From Paraescarpia echinospica (taxonomy: Eukaryota; Annelida; Polychaeta; Sabellida; Siboglinidae), in the NCBI GenBank assembly GCA_020002185.1, contig CM034543.1:26279462-26343461 (forward strand): a DNA stretch of 64,000 nt, written 5' to 3'. The notes beneath the pieces were generated by a model that ran no database searches, was not told the DNA's origin, and saw nothing but the letters and a program-made list of their open reading frames with translations. The stretch's first letter is position 1, and each line of letters begins with the position of its first letter. Position numbers and translations under genes: made by a program. Shown here one piece after another: positions 36,931 to 49,397 of the stretch.

Positions 36931-37130
36931 TATGGGGCATGGTAGCATAGTGTTTAGAACATCAGACTCCCGATCAAGGGAATTCAGATTCAAAACCTCT
37001 TGCACCTAGTCTAATGCAAGGGCGATGTCTTTCACTGCAAGTTGTTTCAGTTCAATCACCTGTATAAATGAGTACCAAGTTGATGCTAGTGGTGGATACA
37101 TAACTTACTTTACCTTTTACACTGGTCAGG
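36931..37130 (+). mobile_element. SINE family 1, 3'-truncated copy abutting the minisatellite
   Basis: The head GGGGCATGGTAGCATAGTGT contains an A-box-like TAGCATAGTG, followed by AACATCAGACTCCCGATCAA, GATTCAAAAC (decayed B-box) and body CAATCACCTGTATAAATGAG. It ends after GGTGGATACATAACTTACTT. Confidence 0.75.
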
Positions 37131-37352
37131 GCTGGAATGGAGTATGGAACCACCGTATGGTATCCCTTCTAGAAGAAAGACATTAACACAAAAAGAGACC
37201 ATCAAGAGTTGGAACAGTTAAATGGCAAAAGTCACAATATTCATATCAAGCAAGTATATAACTGAATTAGTATAAGAATAGTTTTAAATGGGCACTTAGT
37301 GTTAGAGAACTGGCGGCTCATTCTACATTTAGCTTTGTTTTATCAAATAAAC

Positions 37353-37448
37353 AGTGGCACCTGAGTTGTTTAGGACATTGCCATAGAAAGGGGTCACTGT
37401 CATCTGAGTTGTTTAGGACATTGCCATAGAAAGGGGGTCACTGTTACC
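37353..37448. repeat. Two-copy direct repeat (~60 bp)
   Basis: GAGTTGTTTAGGACATTGCC followed by ATAGAAAGGGGTCACTG occurs twice in succession. Confidence 0.85.
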
Positions 37449-40205
37449 TCAGCAGACATTAAATTGTGTCTACTGTGATAATAGCAGTGTGTGTTTTACA
37501 AACTTTATTGCAGACGTTGGATGACTTGTTACAAATATTACACAAACTGAAATAAAGTACTCACTGTGGTATTTATCATTAACCTGGCATGTATGACATC
37601 TGCATTGTAAACAAAAATATAAAAAATTATTAGGAATTATATACTCTTATCAAAGAGATGTATTTACTAACAATGGATAAGTAGATTTGTCCGAGTAATT
37701 TGACCATATATGCTGTGGCACAACAGTGGAATTAGTTAATTGGAGGCGTGACATGTTGAATGCAGTCAGGCGGCAATTCACAACGGGCAAGTAGAGACTG
37801 GTCTTTGATCATTAAGAACTGTTCCCATTTGATTGGTTGTGCTGCGGTGTGCGTATGGGGGTCACTCCCCACTGTGACTCGTTCAGATGCACGAGGGCGT
37901 CAAGTTGTCATTGTGATGGGTTCTCATTAAATAATTACACTACGTAACACTAGAACTGGTGCAAGTCCATCAATGGTCTACCTTGTGCCTGAGTGTGATC
38001 ACATGTGCATGTTCAGTGCCTTATCAGGCGTAGGTTTAATGAGCTGTGAGACAAGCTCTATTCCTGTTTCCTCAAGTCAACCAATATTGTGGTATCATTG
38101 TGTTTAGAAGTAGATGTCTTTATTTAATCTTTAGCTCAGGTTATCTTTTTGGTACATTCTCATTGAGGCCAGACTGCAAAGGGATTACACCGGTGTAGTT
38201 TGTGCGAACTCAAGTGTGATAAACAGATATTGCTGCAGTGGTGCCCACGCAGGCACGGATTTACTCGCACCAAAGCCTTTGGACTGTTTGACCTAAACAG
38301 GACTCAGGTGTCCGACCTGTGCCAATGACAGTTGTCTGTTGGGGCACCAGTGTGTAGCTAAGTCACTGGAGGTTGTATGACCATTGGAAACTGATCTTGC
38401 CAGCGATAGACAGAAGAAAGCAGCAGGGAGAGGAGGAGTGCAGTAAGATGTCACACAGGAGTTCAGCTTATCGCAGAAGCAGAAAGAAGGTAGGCTGTAA
38501 ACTGTTGTTATGGCTGATGCGTGCAACAGTATAGGCAGGTCTGATGAATTACATCATGACTGCGTATAACTAAAAATGGTTTGACACATGAAAGAATCAA
38601 ATAAGGATTGTTGCAATGGCATCAGTTGGTTTCTATCTGACTTCAAGTTGGATATAAATTGTGACTTTTTATCCAACTAATTTTTATGTACTGGTAATAT
38701 AGGGTTGGTAATTGGTTAGTATAATACTTTATGTCAAATACAATTGAACTCTTCAATATACTTTGATGAACAACGGCCATGTATCAAGTAAAAGCTCCAT
38801 TATATTATAACCTTTACAAAGCTATGCAAGATATAATATATCGATTAAATGTGCAGTTTTTAGGTAACAAATATTTATGATTAGTATTTATTTGAGGGCT
38901 GCAGCACTGTGTCAGTTTACACCTGACAGTTGCACACAATGTAGGGGCTGACTTCTTCTTATCGCAATAAACAAATAAACATGAAGATATTGAAAGTTAA
39001 CGAGAACTGTGCAGTGCTGTCATTGTATCTAGACATAATCCCATAGAACAAAATCCCACAGGACATAATCCCTACAGACAAAATTCCACAAAATAAAATC
39101 CTACATGACAGTCATAATTCCACAGGAATAGATTCCATGTGGCAAAATCTCATGTGTTTATTAATTATGTGAATTTTTTTATATGTGCTTTCTAATTGTG
39201 TATACATTTGTAAATGTTTCATTGGATACAGAAAGTGGATATAATAAAAAAAAACATTTTTTAAAGTTTTTTGAACAATTTGATAATTGAATTTAAATAC
39301 ATATGTATGGCCATGCATTGATTAAAAAAAAAATTTCAGTGAAATTAAGTCATTGGATCCTAAATTACACAGCATTGGGCCAGTTTTTACATGTTGGTAC
39401 AATGTTAAAAAAGAAAACAGCTATAAAACATGGCAAGCCAGTGATATATACTTAACTTGTACAGAAGTCAGCAGAAATAGAAAGCAAACTAGGAGAACTT
39501 AAAATAAATGTTTTGTTGGATTTTTGTAGGGATTATGTTGAGGGATTACGTCCTGCATTCGCAGTCGCACACACCTGCTGTTGATTTGTTAACTTTCACG
39601 TCTGCACATGAAAGCTACAGACACGCACAGACCTGTCCACTTTCTATACTCTGTGTTTGTGTAAGGCTGCTGTCAGGGCAGTCACTTATCATTGCCTGCC
39701 TTGTAGGTGTTTGTCCAGGGACAACATTGCTAGCATGCATAGACTGGGAGCACACACACACCTCTCATACGAGTATCAATTATTATGCTACTAGGGACAG
39801 GTGTAGTAGTTGTGAATGGCTGGTTGTAGACACTGTGTATTGTATTACATTGATATGTATAATTTACACATTTATGCGTCCTTGTTAGACCTGCAGTTGT
39901 TAGGGTTCTTCAGAAGGCCTTCTGATTGTTTTATATAGATCTATGTCCCGTTCGCATTCCATCATCCTATTTCTTTTTTTACCTATTCCATCTAGGGTGT
40001 GTGTGCTAGGGACAATAAGGCTTAGAGCCTTATCAGAAAGACACATCGTTCCTTCGGTAGCCAAACATTTTGGTACTTTGTTATTATTATTGCTATTATA
40101 TACCATTATTATAAGGTTGACACGAGAAAGTGTAGCTCTTGTTTCCATTGTGGTCCTGGTTTATTTTAGAGTATGCTTCTCTAGAACTTGTGAGTCTGCG
40201 GTACC
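37449..40205. other. CEP135 intron 4, mostly unassigned
   Basis: No coding or mobile-element motif was recognised. A short degenerate repeat (ACAAAATCCCACAGGACATA-like, ~18 bp) occupies 39030-39155. Confidence 0.5.
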
Positions 40206-43200
40206 CAGTGATCTCAGCCTTTCGCGATCTCGGCCCGAGTGATCTCGGCCTGTTTCGGTGAACTCGGCCTGTGACCTCGGCCTGTTTGAGGAGTGATTTC
40301 GGCCTGTTCGGGGGGTATATTGTTGACCAGAAACGATAGCGGCATGAAGTCGGCCAGTGAATTCGGCCTGTGCAGCAGTGAACTCGGCCTGTATAGCCAG
40401 TGATCTCGGCCTGTTTGAGTGATGTTAGCCAGCGTTTTTTGTGCAACATAATTACATTGTACAGTCGCGCCTCGTTATAACGCGGTAGTCGGGGTCCACG
40501 AAATGAATCCGCGTTATAAACGAGGCGCGTTCCCATATCTGCCGTCACGGGCGCTACGACGATGACCGACATCGCTGCTGCACGAAGAACGCCATCGAAG
40601 CCAACCAAAGTGTGCACGTCGCGCAGTCTATACGCAGTTTATGAAGCTTATTAAACTGCCAGCCAATGTCAGTGTGTAGTCTGTTTAAATGTCGTACACT
40701 GTTGGACACTGTTGAACTGAATAAAATACATTAATTGTGTACCGTTTTTAAATAAACAACGGACCAACAAGCCACGGTCAACTGAACGATAATATGGTAC
40801 CGTTGACGTAATATCTAAAATAATGACCTGGCACTCAGCAGCCGAATACGCACATGATTTGAGAAACGTTGTGTTATAGTTGATTAAGAATTTAAATCTA
40901 TAAGTACGCTCACAATTGGCTTAACTTCGTCTTTCAATCAATATCAAAATACCAATTTAGATAGCACATTTACCGTGCCGAACAATATTACGATTCACCA
41001 ATTCATATGCGGTTGACGAATTAATATTTTGGCGCACCAGTACAGGCAGTAGCTTTGCGTTCATCGCAGCGAAAAGCTAATATTTGTTACGCAATGTTAG
41101 CTTACTGATCTTGCCTACTAAGCTGTATTAAAACGTATTTAACCCATTCTTAAGCAAGGCGTATTTGTGAATTTCAATTACACTTTACAAGCCGCCCGGC
41201 GCCGAAACCAGGCGAACTGGCGATCCGCGGAAGCCATGAGCATGACTAGCAGATTGGAAACGATTCGTTTGATGTCGGCGCAAAACAAACAATACTTCGC
41301 TCCACATTTACTGTTCCTAAAGTTAAAACTGACCATAATTATAGTCAAAGAAACTTTGATAGCATTAATTGGCAGTGCAGAATAAACAACGGCAACGTAG
41401 TGACGCGCCTCACACTTGATTCGTTGCAGTTGTACGTCAACGTTAAATTTATTGTCCGCCAACTAGTCTTTCAACATACACATGCCGTGGACAAAGACGG
41501 GGATAACTTCACATAAAACAATTGACAGTTATTACCGTGTTAATATAGTTTGTCATAGCGCCCATTTCCCCCCTGGCGGCAGAAATTCGGGGTCCAAGAC
41601 CGACCGCGTTATAACTGAATCCGCGTTATAACGGGGCGCGCTATAACGAGGCGTGACTGTGTTATGTATTGTGATAACTGCTACATAATGTCCAATATGT
41701 TGCATGGTTGTTTTCGACAGCGACGTCTGTTTTTTATAACGTCTTTTTGTTTTGTGGGGTTATTTATGTGAGGCAGTGATATCGGCCTGTTTGCTGCTGC
41801 ATTGCTGTCTTATCTCTGTACAGGTCCCATTGCTGGGCAACCTTTCCCTGGAGGTCTCGGTATGTTTTTTTGGTGCCTTCGTAGCTTCCCCTCGGACACC
41901 AGTCGCAGGGTGATTTCGATCTGAGAAATATCCAGGTCACATGTAATATTGTTATGTACATGAGAACATTATATTAAGTTTAAAGGGGAAATGACGCACA
42001 GTCCATTTATGCCATATATTTCAATACGTAATATAGTGACAGAAACCTACTCATTTATAAGACAAACTGGAAAACTTATTTTGTACTATACCTAAATCGG
42101 CAAACAAGAGCATTGCACATCGTCATGTTTTTTTCGAGACTAGGTTCCGAGCGAGTGATTTTAGTCATTGGAGATTTTGAATTATTTTCGATTTATTTCA
42201 TAAGCTGACAATTTTTTGCAAAAATATAGTGCCTTGTTATATGTGGTAGTCCTTGTACATATTTAATATCAGCATCAAAAAATGACCGCTGCAGACTATT
42301 GGAACTCACTAGCACGTATATATGTGTGGTACCGTATATGTCATACATGTTTTCTGTTTCCAACTAAATTTTCTGATCTATATGTTTGGTAATAGGCGGT
42401 GACTAGTAAACAAGTCGACCTTGCATACAATGATTACACCATTCAAACAAAGCACCTGCTCTTTGAAACAATACACGCCTAACAAGCCAATTGTCGTGGC
42501 TTCCTCAAGTCTTAACAAATCGAAGACAAGCAAAATTAAGAAATCTGCTCAATAAAGCATTTCATGAGTAGAGAGCTGATTATGGCCTCAACACATTCTC
42601 ACAGCACACAAATCAAAGACAAACAACATGAAAAGATCTGCTCAGTGAAGCAATGCAGGAGTAGCAAGCCAATTACACTTTCACACTTTCACACTTTCTT
42701 AACGGACTCAAATCAAAGATAGGGTTAACATGAAAAGGTAACTAAGGGAGATTATGAAGCAAATTACCATGACACCTACCCTTTCTAAAGTACATGTAAT
42801 ATTTTAAAGCTGATTCTTGTGTATTGTAGTAATAAATTGGTTACGTAATTGTGACTTTAGCAATAACAACAATAGCATAAAAATTGTTTTCCTAAAAATT
42901 AATTAGAAATTGGGAAGACAACTACAGAAAACTACAACTTGAGACAGCCTCAATGCTCAAACTTGAGCAACTATTGACCTCAAACTTGGACAACTATTGA
43001 CCGTTCATGGGATAAGCACATGCGGTAAGGTAGGAAGTAAGAATAAGATCACGACAGATCGTCAAAACATCTTTATTGCATTGCATATTGTAATATACAG
43101 ATGGATGCAACTTCATTATTTCTGGTTAGCATCACTCACATAAAAAGGCCGAGATCACTCCTCGAACAGGCCGAGATCACTCCCCGAACAGACCGAGATC

Positions 43201-43332
43201 ACTCCCCGAACAGGCCGAGATCACTCCTCAAACAGGCCGAGATCACTGCCGCACAGGCCGAGGTCACAGGCCGAGTTCACCGAAACAGGCCGAGATCACT
43301 CGGGCCGAGATCGCGAAAGGCCAAGATCACTG
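40206..43332. mobile_element. 3.1-kb element with long inverted termini (GATCTCGGCCTGTT repeats)
   Basis: The left end (40206-40285), CAGTGATCTCAGCCTTTCGC...GAACTCGGCCTGTGACCTCG, is matched in reverse at the right end (43253-43332) with only two mismatches over ~80 bp. Both ends continue into tandem ~20-bp units (GTGATCTCGGCCTGTTCGGG), covering about 230 bp left and 190 bp right. No transposase frame is visible. The flanks show no convincing target duplication. A pogo-like element (40462-41659) sits inside it. Confidence 0.72.
40462..41659. mobile_element. Non-autonomous pogo/Tigger-like DNA transposon, nested
   Basis: The left terminus, CAGTCGCGCCTCGTTATAAC, is matched in reverse at the right terminus (GTTATAACGGGG...TATAACGAGGCGTGACTG). 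Subterminal GGGGTCCA and AATCCGCGTTATAA repeats are present on both sides. CAGT ends with TA on the left flank and TG on the right are consistent with the Tc1/mariner-pogo TA target site, with one base decayed. At 1198 bp without transposase it is an internally deleted copy. Confidence 0.75.
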
Positions 43333-44329
43333 TGAACCAAGTCTGCTACAGGTTACCCATTCACCCCCTCACCCACACAGGATCTTTTACTTCCCTGGCA
43401 ATAATAACAGATAGAGTGGATCAATGGCTTATGCCGTCTCTTCTGAAAACATCATCTAATCGTTAATAATTTAAATAGTTTAAGGGTGTACCTCTTTAAA
43501 CAAAATATGTAGAAAACAAAGTGGGTAGTAATAATTTAGTTTTGACGTCCTCTTAGTGAGGAAGGATGAGAACCTTGGAAGGTATACTTTCTATGTTTGC
43601 ACATCTATAAATGAGTGTGATCTACGATTGTATTTGAGAGTCAAAATGTCCAATGTAGAGCTGTCTATGAGGAAAGTGTCCTTTCCAAAAATGTCACAAT
43701 TTATGTTCCTGCCAGATGCAGCTCAGATGCTAGATGAGACATCAAGGAACTGTTTCACTAAGATCTTGAACTCTTGGGGACAGTCCATCATTAAACAGAA
43801 TCCGTTGTTCAATTTCAGATGCTTATTCAAAATGCAAAAAAAATACTGTCGTATCACTATTTCCGTAACACAGACAAAGATGTCCCAGTAGCGCCTCCTG
43901 GCATTTGCAGTTTTCACTATACAAGGTCAAGGTCACTGTTAAGGAGAAAGATCAGTTTAAAGAGCTTAAATTGCTTAAAATCTGGCTTGTGAGTTTTAAG
44001 AATGTTATTGAAACAGTCCCCAGGTTGTATAAGGTCTTGATGACCAGTAGATGTCCAGCCAGCCAAGTCAGACCTGGGCAATACAGGAGCACCAAGCCAT
44101 TGAACCACTCACTGTCTAGTCAGCTTAGTGCCTGGGTGTGGTGGATGCTTCTAATCCCCTCCTGTTCCCAGGCCTTAGGCTGGGTTGGTCCTCCTCCCCA
44201 TTAAGCTGGTGCATTACTCCTCATTACTGGGCAGGGTCATGCATAATGATCTGTGTGTGGTCAGTGGAGCGTGACATCATTGTGCCTTGCAGCTCTGTGA
44301 GGGGCAGTGTGACAGTTTGTGTAGGCTTT
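43333..44329. other. CEP135 intron 4, no feature recognised
   Basis: Short frames on both strands have no recognisable motif. Confidence 0.5.
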
Positions 44330-45930
44330 CCCTTCCCACCCTCTGTCTTCTCTCTCCCAACGCTGCTAATATCCCCCTTACTACTCCCTCACATCATTCC
44401 CCTATTTTATCTCTCTGTCCCCCCTCTCTTCCCCACTCTATCTCCCGCTTCCTACCTTCCTCTCCATTCCCTCCCTCCCTTCCTCTATCTCCCTTCCGCT
44501 CCCTACCTTCCTCTCTGTCTCCCTTCTGCTCCCTCCCTTCCTCTCTGTCTCACTTCTGCTCCCTACCTTCCTCTCCATTCCCTCCCTCCCTTCCGCTCCC
44601 TACCTTCCTCTCTGTCTCCCTTCTGCTCCCTCCCTTCCTCTCTGTCTCACTTCTGCTCCCTACCTTCCTCTCCATTCCCTCCCTTCCTCTCTGTCTCCCT
44701 TCCGCTCCCTACCTTCCTCTCCATTCCCTTCCTCTCTATCTCACTTCTGCTCCCTACCTTCCTCTCCATTCCCTCCCTCCCTTCCTCTCTGTCTCCCTTC
44801 CACTCCATACCTTCCTCCATTCCCTCCCTCCCTTCCTCTCTGTCTCCCTTCTGCTCCCTACCTTCCTCTCCATTTCCTCCCTCCCTTCCTCTCTGTCTCC
44901 CTTCCGCTCCCTACCTTCCTCTCCATTCCCTCCCTCCCTTCCTCTCTGTCTCCCTTCTGCTCCCTACCTTCCTCTCAATTCCCTCCCTCCCTTCCTCTCT
45001 GTCTCCCTTCCACTCCCTACCTTCCTCTATCTCCCTTCCGCTCCCTACCTTCCTCTCTGTCTCCCTTCTGCTCCCTCCCTTCCCCTCTGTCTCCCTTCTG
45101 CTCCCTACCTTCCTCTCCATTCCCTCCCTCCCTTCCACTCCATTCCTCCCTCCTTCCTCTCTGTCTCCCTTCCACTCCTTTTCCTCCTCCTTCCCTCTCT
45201 GTCTCCCTTCTCCCTACCTTCCTCTCCATTTTCCTCCTCCTTCCCTCCTTCCTCCTTCCTCATTCCCTTCCTCTCTGTCTCCTTCCTCCCTGCCTTCCTC
45301 CATTCCCTCCTTCCTCTCTATCTCCTTCTATCCTCCCTTCCTCTCTGTCTCCCTTCCGCTCCCTACCTTCCTCTCCATTCCCTCCCTCCCTTCCTCTATC
45401 TCCCTTCCGCTCCCTACCTTCCTCTCTGTCTCCCTTCTGCTCCCTCCCTTCCTCTCTGTCTCCCTTCTGCTCCCTACCTTCCTCTCCATTCCCTCCATCC
45501 CTTCCACGCTATCTCACTTCTGCTCCCTACCTTCCTCTCCATTCCCTCCCTCCCTTCCTCTCTGTCTCCCTTCCGCTCCCTACCTTCCTCTCCATTCCCT
45601 CCCTCCCTTCCTCTCTGTCTCCCTTCTGCTCCCTGCCTTCCTCTCCATTCCCTCCCTCCCTTCCTCTCTATCTCCCTTCTGCTCCCTACCTTCCTCTCTA
45701 TCTCCCTTCCACTCCCAACCTTCCTCTCCATTCCCTCCATTCCCTCCCTTCTTCTCTGTCACCCTTCCGCTCCCTTTCCCTCTCTATCTCCTGCTCCTTT
45801 CTTCCCATTCCCCTTCCTCTCTCTTCCCTTCTCTCTTCCTTCCCCCTCCCTACCTTCCCCCTCCCTCTCGTTCCCATCCCCACACTAGTTCTCCTTCACT
45901 CCCTTCTTCCTCATCCTCCTTCCCTCTCTC
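44330..45930. repeat. 1.6-kb polypyrimidine minisatellite (~54-bp unit)
   Basis: The + strand is almost purely C and T. Units are made of CTCCCTACCTTCCTCTCCAT, TCCCTCCCTCCCTTCCTCTC and TGTCTCCCTTCTG, in variable order. Open frames of more than 500 codons on + (LPLCLPSAPYLPLHS) and the Glu/Arg/Gly-rich minus frames are effects of the composition. Such mirror-like homopurine-homopyrimidine DNA can form triplexes. Confidence 0.95.
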
Positions 45931-45950
45931 AAATAAAAAATGCATACATG

Positions 45951-46025
45951 TACGCACACACACATGCAAGCATGCACGCATGCACGCACGCACGCGTGCA
46001 CGCACACACACACACACACACACAC
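45951..46025. repeat. (CA)n / ACGC microsatellite
   Basis: GCACACACACATGCAAGCAT leads into ACGCACGCACGCGTGCACGC and a perfect (CA)n run ending at 46025. It directly follows the polypyrimidine array. Confidence 0.95.
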
Positions 46026-47580
46026 TGTCCTGTTCTCTTGCAGCATGTAGGTCATTCTGCACATTCACCATTGGCTTTGTATATGAAGACCCACATTTAT
46101 ATTAAGCTGTCAAATTAGTAGACGTTAATGACCATTCATAATCATATGTACCCATTATAAATGTTGCAGGTATACTTAGATTCTGGGTAGCAATGCTCAT
46201 TTGACACCTAGCAGATCTCATCTGAACTTACAATATAGATGTAAACAAATTTGTCTGTTTACTAAGAATTTGGAGATATTGTTTCTCATATGAATTTGTT
46301 TATTTCTAATATTGTCACAGTTGCACGCTGAGAAGTCAGACAATTTCTGTTGATTCAGAACATTATCTTGGCTGCTATTGTTATTATGTGGTGAATGACC
46401 GACTTAGACATTGCAATGTCTGTCAATATGGTATTGTCAGTCAGGTAAGTTCAGTGATCATTGGGCCATTAGTTTCTGACTTGACATATGCGGTTAGAAC
46501 AAGCACTCAGGGCCTAGTTGGTATCTAGGCAGTGTCGTTGTGTATTAGACATGTTTTCCACAGCGTCTGAATAAATCTCCTGGATATTTGTCACCGTTTA
46601 CAAAGCAGCTGTTTGTGCTATGGCCAATGGAATATTGGTAGGTTGCCGGACACTGAATTAGTTATGACATAAGCTTATTTTTAAATGATGAATCATTACT
46701 GGATACATAATTAATATGTTAAGTGCCAGTTGGGGAATGGTTGTGGTGATGCTGGTGCAGCGTGGTCATTGTATGTGGCATGTAAATGATATCTGGCAAC
46801 TTCAGCCGTGTACATCATTAGACAGATCGTCTTCATCCTTGTCTTCAACCCTTTATCTTGATGCACTTCTTAGCTTGGGTTTCTGAGAATTTAGGCACAA
46901 TAGAAGTTTTTGCCATAGTTGTTATTATCTGCAGACGGCAGGACATACCTTTTCTGCTTTCTTCTGTTTCAATTAACAATGATGTTAACCACTTTTATGG
47001 CTTTTGGTGAATTATAACGGTAAATATCATGTGTTTGTGTGCATGCATGCATATGTAATGTTATTTACATGGTAGTTCTCACACCTGCAGACAATTCATG
47101 ACTTATGAGTATAACAATTTGAGATCCGTGTAGTTGTAAGCTATTTCTGTCAGTCCCAATAGTTATCCAATTTTGCATTAATTAAAACTAAACTATTAAA
47201 TAATGTTATGCATGTGTACACTAAATAATTATAATAAAAATGTAATTTATGTAGCGGCTAATTCCTAAAAAATCATTAATTGTGATAACATTAATAGGCT
47301 GTGCTAAAGGCTTCATCAGTGTAAGAGACAGTTGAACATTTTGTGTGACTTTTCTTTTCTTTCTTGGCCTCTCTTCCTCTCTCCCTCTCACCCTCTTTTT
47401 TTCCCTCCCCCTCTCTCTTCTCTTTCTCTCGCTATCTCTCTTTCACCTCTCCATGGACCAAGTGTATCCCAGAATTCCCTGAGTGCATATGCACTGTGTC
47501 AACATCCGGACTTGAACCACGTCAATGGTGATACAGTTTTCCTTACTGTCAATGGTATCACAAATAATTTCTGTCACCAG
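46026..47580. other. End of CEP135 intron 4; polypyrimidine stretch
   Basis: Mostly unassigned AT-rich sequence. The segment 47346-47450 is strongly C/T-rich (CTCTCTCCCTCTCACCCTCT), 130 bp upstream of the exon 5 acceptor; the acceptor itself is TTTCTGTCACCAG. Confidence 0.6.
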
Positions 47581-47709
47581 GTGGAGGCACGTGATGCAGA
47601 AATCGAGCGGATGAATCGCCTGTTGAGTGGAGGCCGGCCGGCCGATGTCGTCGCTCTGGAGGCAAGAAACCGCAGCAACGAACGACTCATCTCACATCTC
47701 AATATCCAG
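47581..47709 (+). CDS. CEP135: CEP135 coding exon 5 (residues 243-285)
   Basis: Acceptor TCTGTCACCAG|GTGG; donor ATATCCAG|GTGAGT; phase 0 throughout. It encodes EARDAEIERMNRLLSGGRP, ALEARNRSNERLISHLNIQ, matching human REREIERLSVALDGGRS and LESRNKTNEKLIAHLNIQ. This exon gives the long isoform; exon 4 can alternatively join the exon at 31467. The last 8 nt and the donor are the seed of the 29-bp minisatellite that follows. Confidence 0.96.
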
Positions 47710-47848
47710 GTGAGTCTCTGACCACCTGTAATCCAGGTGTCTCACTGTTCACCTGTAATCCAGGTGTCTCATTGTACACATGGTGAATCCAGGTGAGTCT
47801 CACAGTACACCTGTAATCCGGGGGTCTCACGGTTCACCTGTAATCCAG
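47710..47848 (+). repeat. CEP135: Donor-site minisatellite, left part
   Basis: Directly at the donor of exon 5, units of CACCTGTAATCCAGGTGTCT and CTCACTGTTCACCTG type begin. It continues from 49398 after an inserted DNA transposon. Confidence 0.9.
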
Positions 47849-49394
47849 GGCCCGAGGTTATAAAGCTGTACTCGGTGCTCGGTGCTCAGAATTTCATGCT
47901 CAAGCCTCGCTTTCACACCATGCTCATACTCACGGAGGTTATAACACTTTCTGAGCACGTAATCGTACTCGGACTTGAGCATGAAACGTCTAAATTCTGA
48001 GTATGCTATGGACCTTGCTCAACGCCGTACTCAAACAAACAAAGATGGCAGCTCACGTAGAAATTAGTCGTCCGAGTCGCTTCCGAGATGTAGTCAATCC
48101 ATTTCAAGAAGTGGAGCAACACGAAATCAGCGAAAGATTTCGTGTTATGCCTCAAACTGCACTATTTACTGAACATTTGTCAAATCTAGCAGGAGACACT
48201 ACGGCACAATGTTACAACGTTTATGTTTTGGTGGCACCTTTTCGACGACGGGGACCATTCATTTACCGCTACTGCTTGGCGATACAATTTCACGATCAAC
48301 TGCCGAGCAGTTCATACGAAACACTTCTCCAAAAGAGTGTTGTTTACCTGGACGATTAATAAAATACCACGCCAGACATTAAGCCATATTAATACAACAT
48401 ACATGTGTATACCTTAACAAATTTAAAATAACTAATAAAATGTGAAGTAAACTATGTAAAACAACTTAGAATGTGGTTATTACACAAGTATGTTATGTGT
48501 ATATAATTATTATTATCCTTTTAAACATGTAATTGTACAGCAAAATATCATAATATTATATACACTTATCTGTATAAAAACAACAGTTATGTATAACATA
48601 GATTTGGGTCAGTTATATATAAATAACTATTTGGAACTTTAGGCTTTGCAAATAATAATTATTGTTTAATGAAACAGTTATGAAATTATTGCCACAGAAT
48701 TGCACGGATCTAATTGGAGGTGAGCTGAATTTCAGATCAGAGTATGTATGTCCCCGAATCCTCTGGCACAGTTGATAAATAATGGCCGCTCCCATACAAC
48801 TACGTTGTCAGTTCATTTGTTGCAGATAATGTAAGTTGTATCACAAGTACGAATGCCAACTCAATTTGATGTGTGTATGGTATTTATTTATTATAAACAC
48901 AGTAATATCGACGCCGTCGAGCCCAAATTCATCATACCTAGTTACTGTTAATGTTACAATGATACAAAATATCATAAATAATACAGTGTGACTGACCAGT
49001 GGCAGGTCATGTTACTACTGTTTTATCTTTTAAATTGTCTTGTGCCATGTCTGTTCCATCGTGCACGGCGAAGTACTTTCCTCGCAGCGTTATTCAGTCG
49101 ACATTCCTCCGCATTTCACCATAAAATAAACACATTCACAACAGCGTAGGTCTTCGTCCATCAACGTTTTATTGTCGGAAGTTGATATTGTTTATAAATA
49201 GGTGTAGGTTTGTTATCTTCTTGAACAAGAGAGCTCTTTGTTTTGCTCTCGTACTCAAGACGGCGTGCTCAGTTGAGCACGTACTCAAGAAGTTTTATAA
49301 CCACCATGAGCATGGATTCTCCGGTGAGCATGAGATCTCGAGTCTGAGCATGGAGTTGCGTATGAGCACTGAGCATGCTTTATAACCTCGGGCC
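47849..49394. mobile_element. Harbinger-like DNA transposon inserted in the minisatellite
   Basis: Perfect 18-bp terminal inverted repeats GGCCCGAGGTTATAAAGC (47849-47866) and GCTTTATAACCTCGGGCC (49377-49394) are flanked by CAG on both sides (47846-47848 and 49395-49397), a 3-bp target duplication. Subterminal GAGCATG/CATGCTC motifs are frequent. A + frame (48003-48359) reads SRFRDVVNPFQEVEQHEISERFRV, resembling the N-terminal region of Harbinger/HARBI1-type transposases; no DDE domain remains. Confidence 0.7.
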
Positions 49395-49397
49395 CAG

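Noticed and set aside
33239..37005. Very long minus-strand open frames (up to 624 codons) rich in His, Pro and Thr
   Set aside because: All three frames are open because of the 23-bp unit; there is no independent coding signal, splice structure or domain. They are minisatellite artefacts.
39508..39888. 126-codon frame as a gene
   Set aside because: No recognisable domain, poor composition and no supporting splice or promoter signals.
44138..46105. 655- and 533-codon + frames rich in Leu, Pro and Ser, and Glu/Arg/Gly minus frames
   Set aside because: The C/T-only sequence cannot contain + strand stops in most positions; composition explains the open frames.
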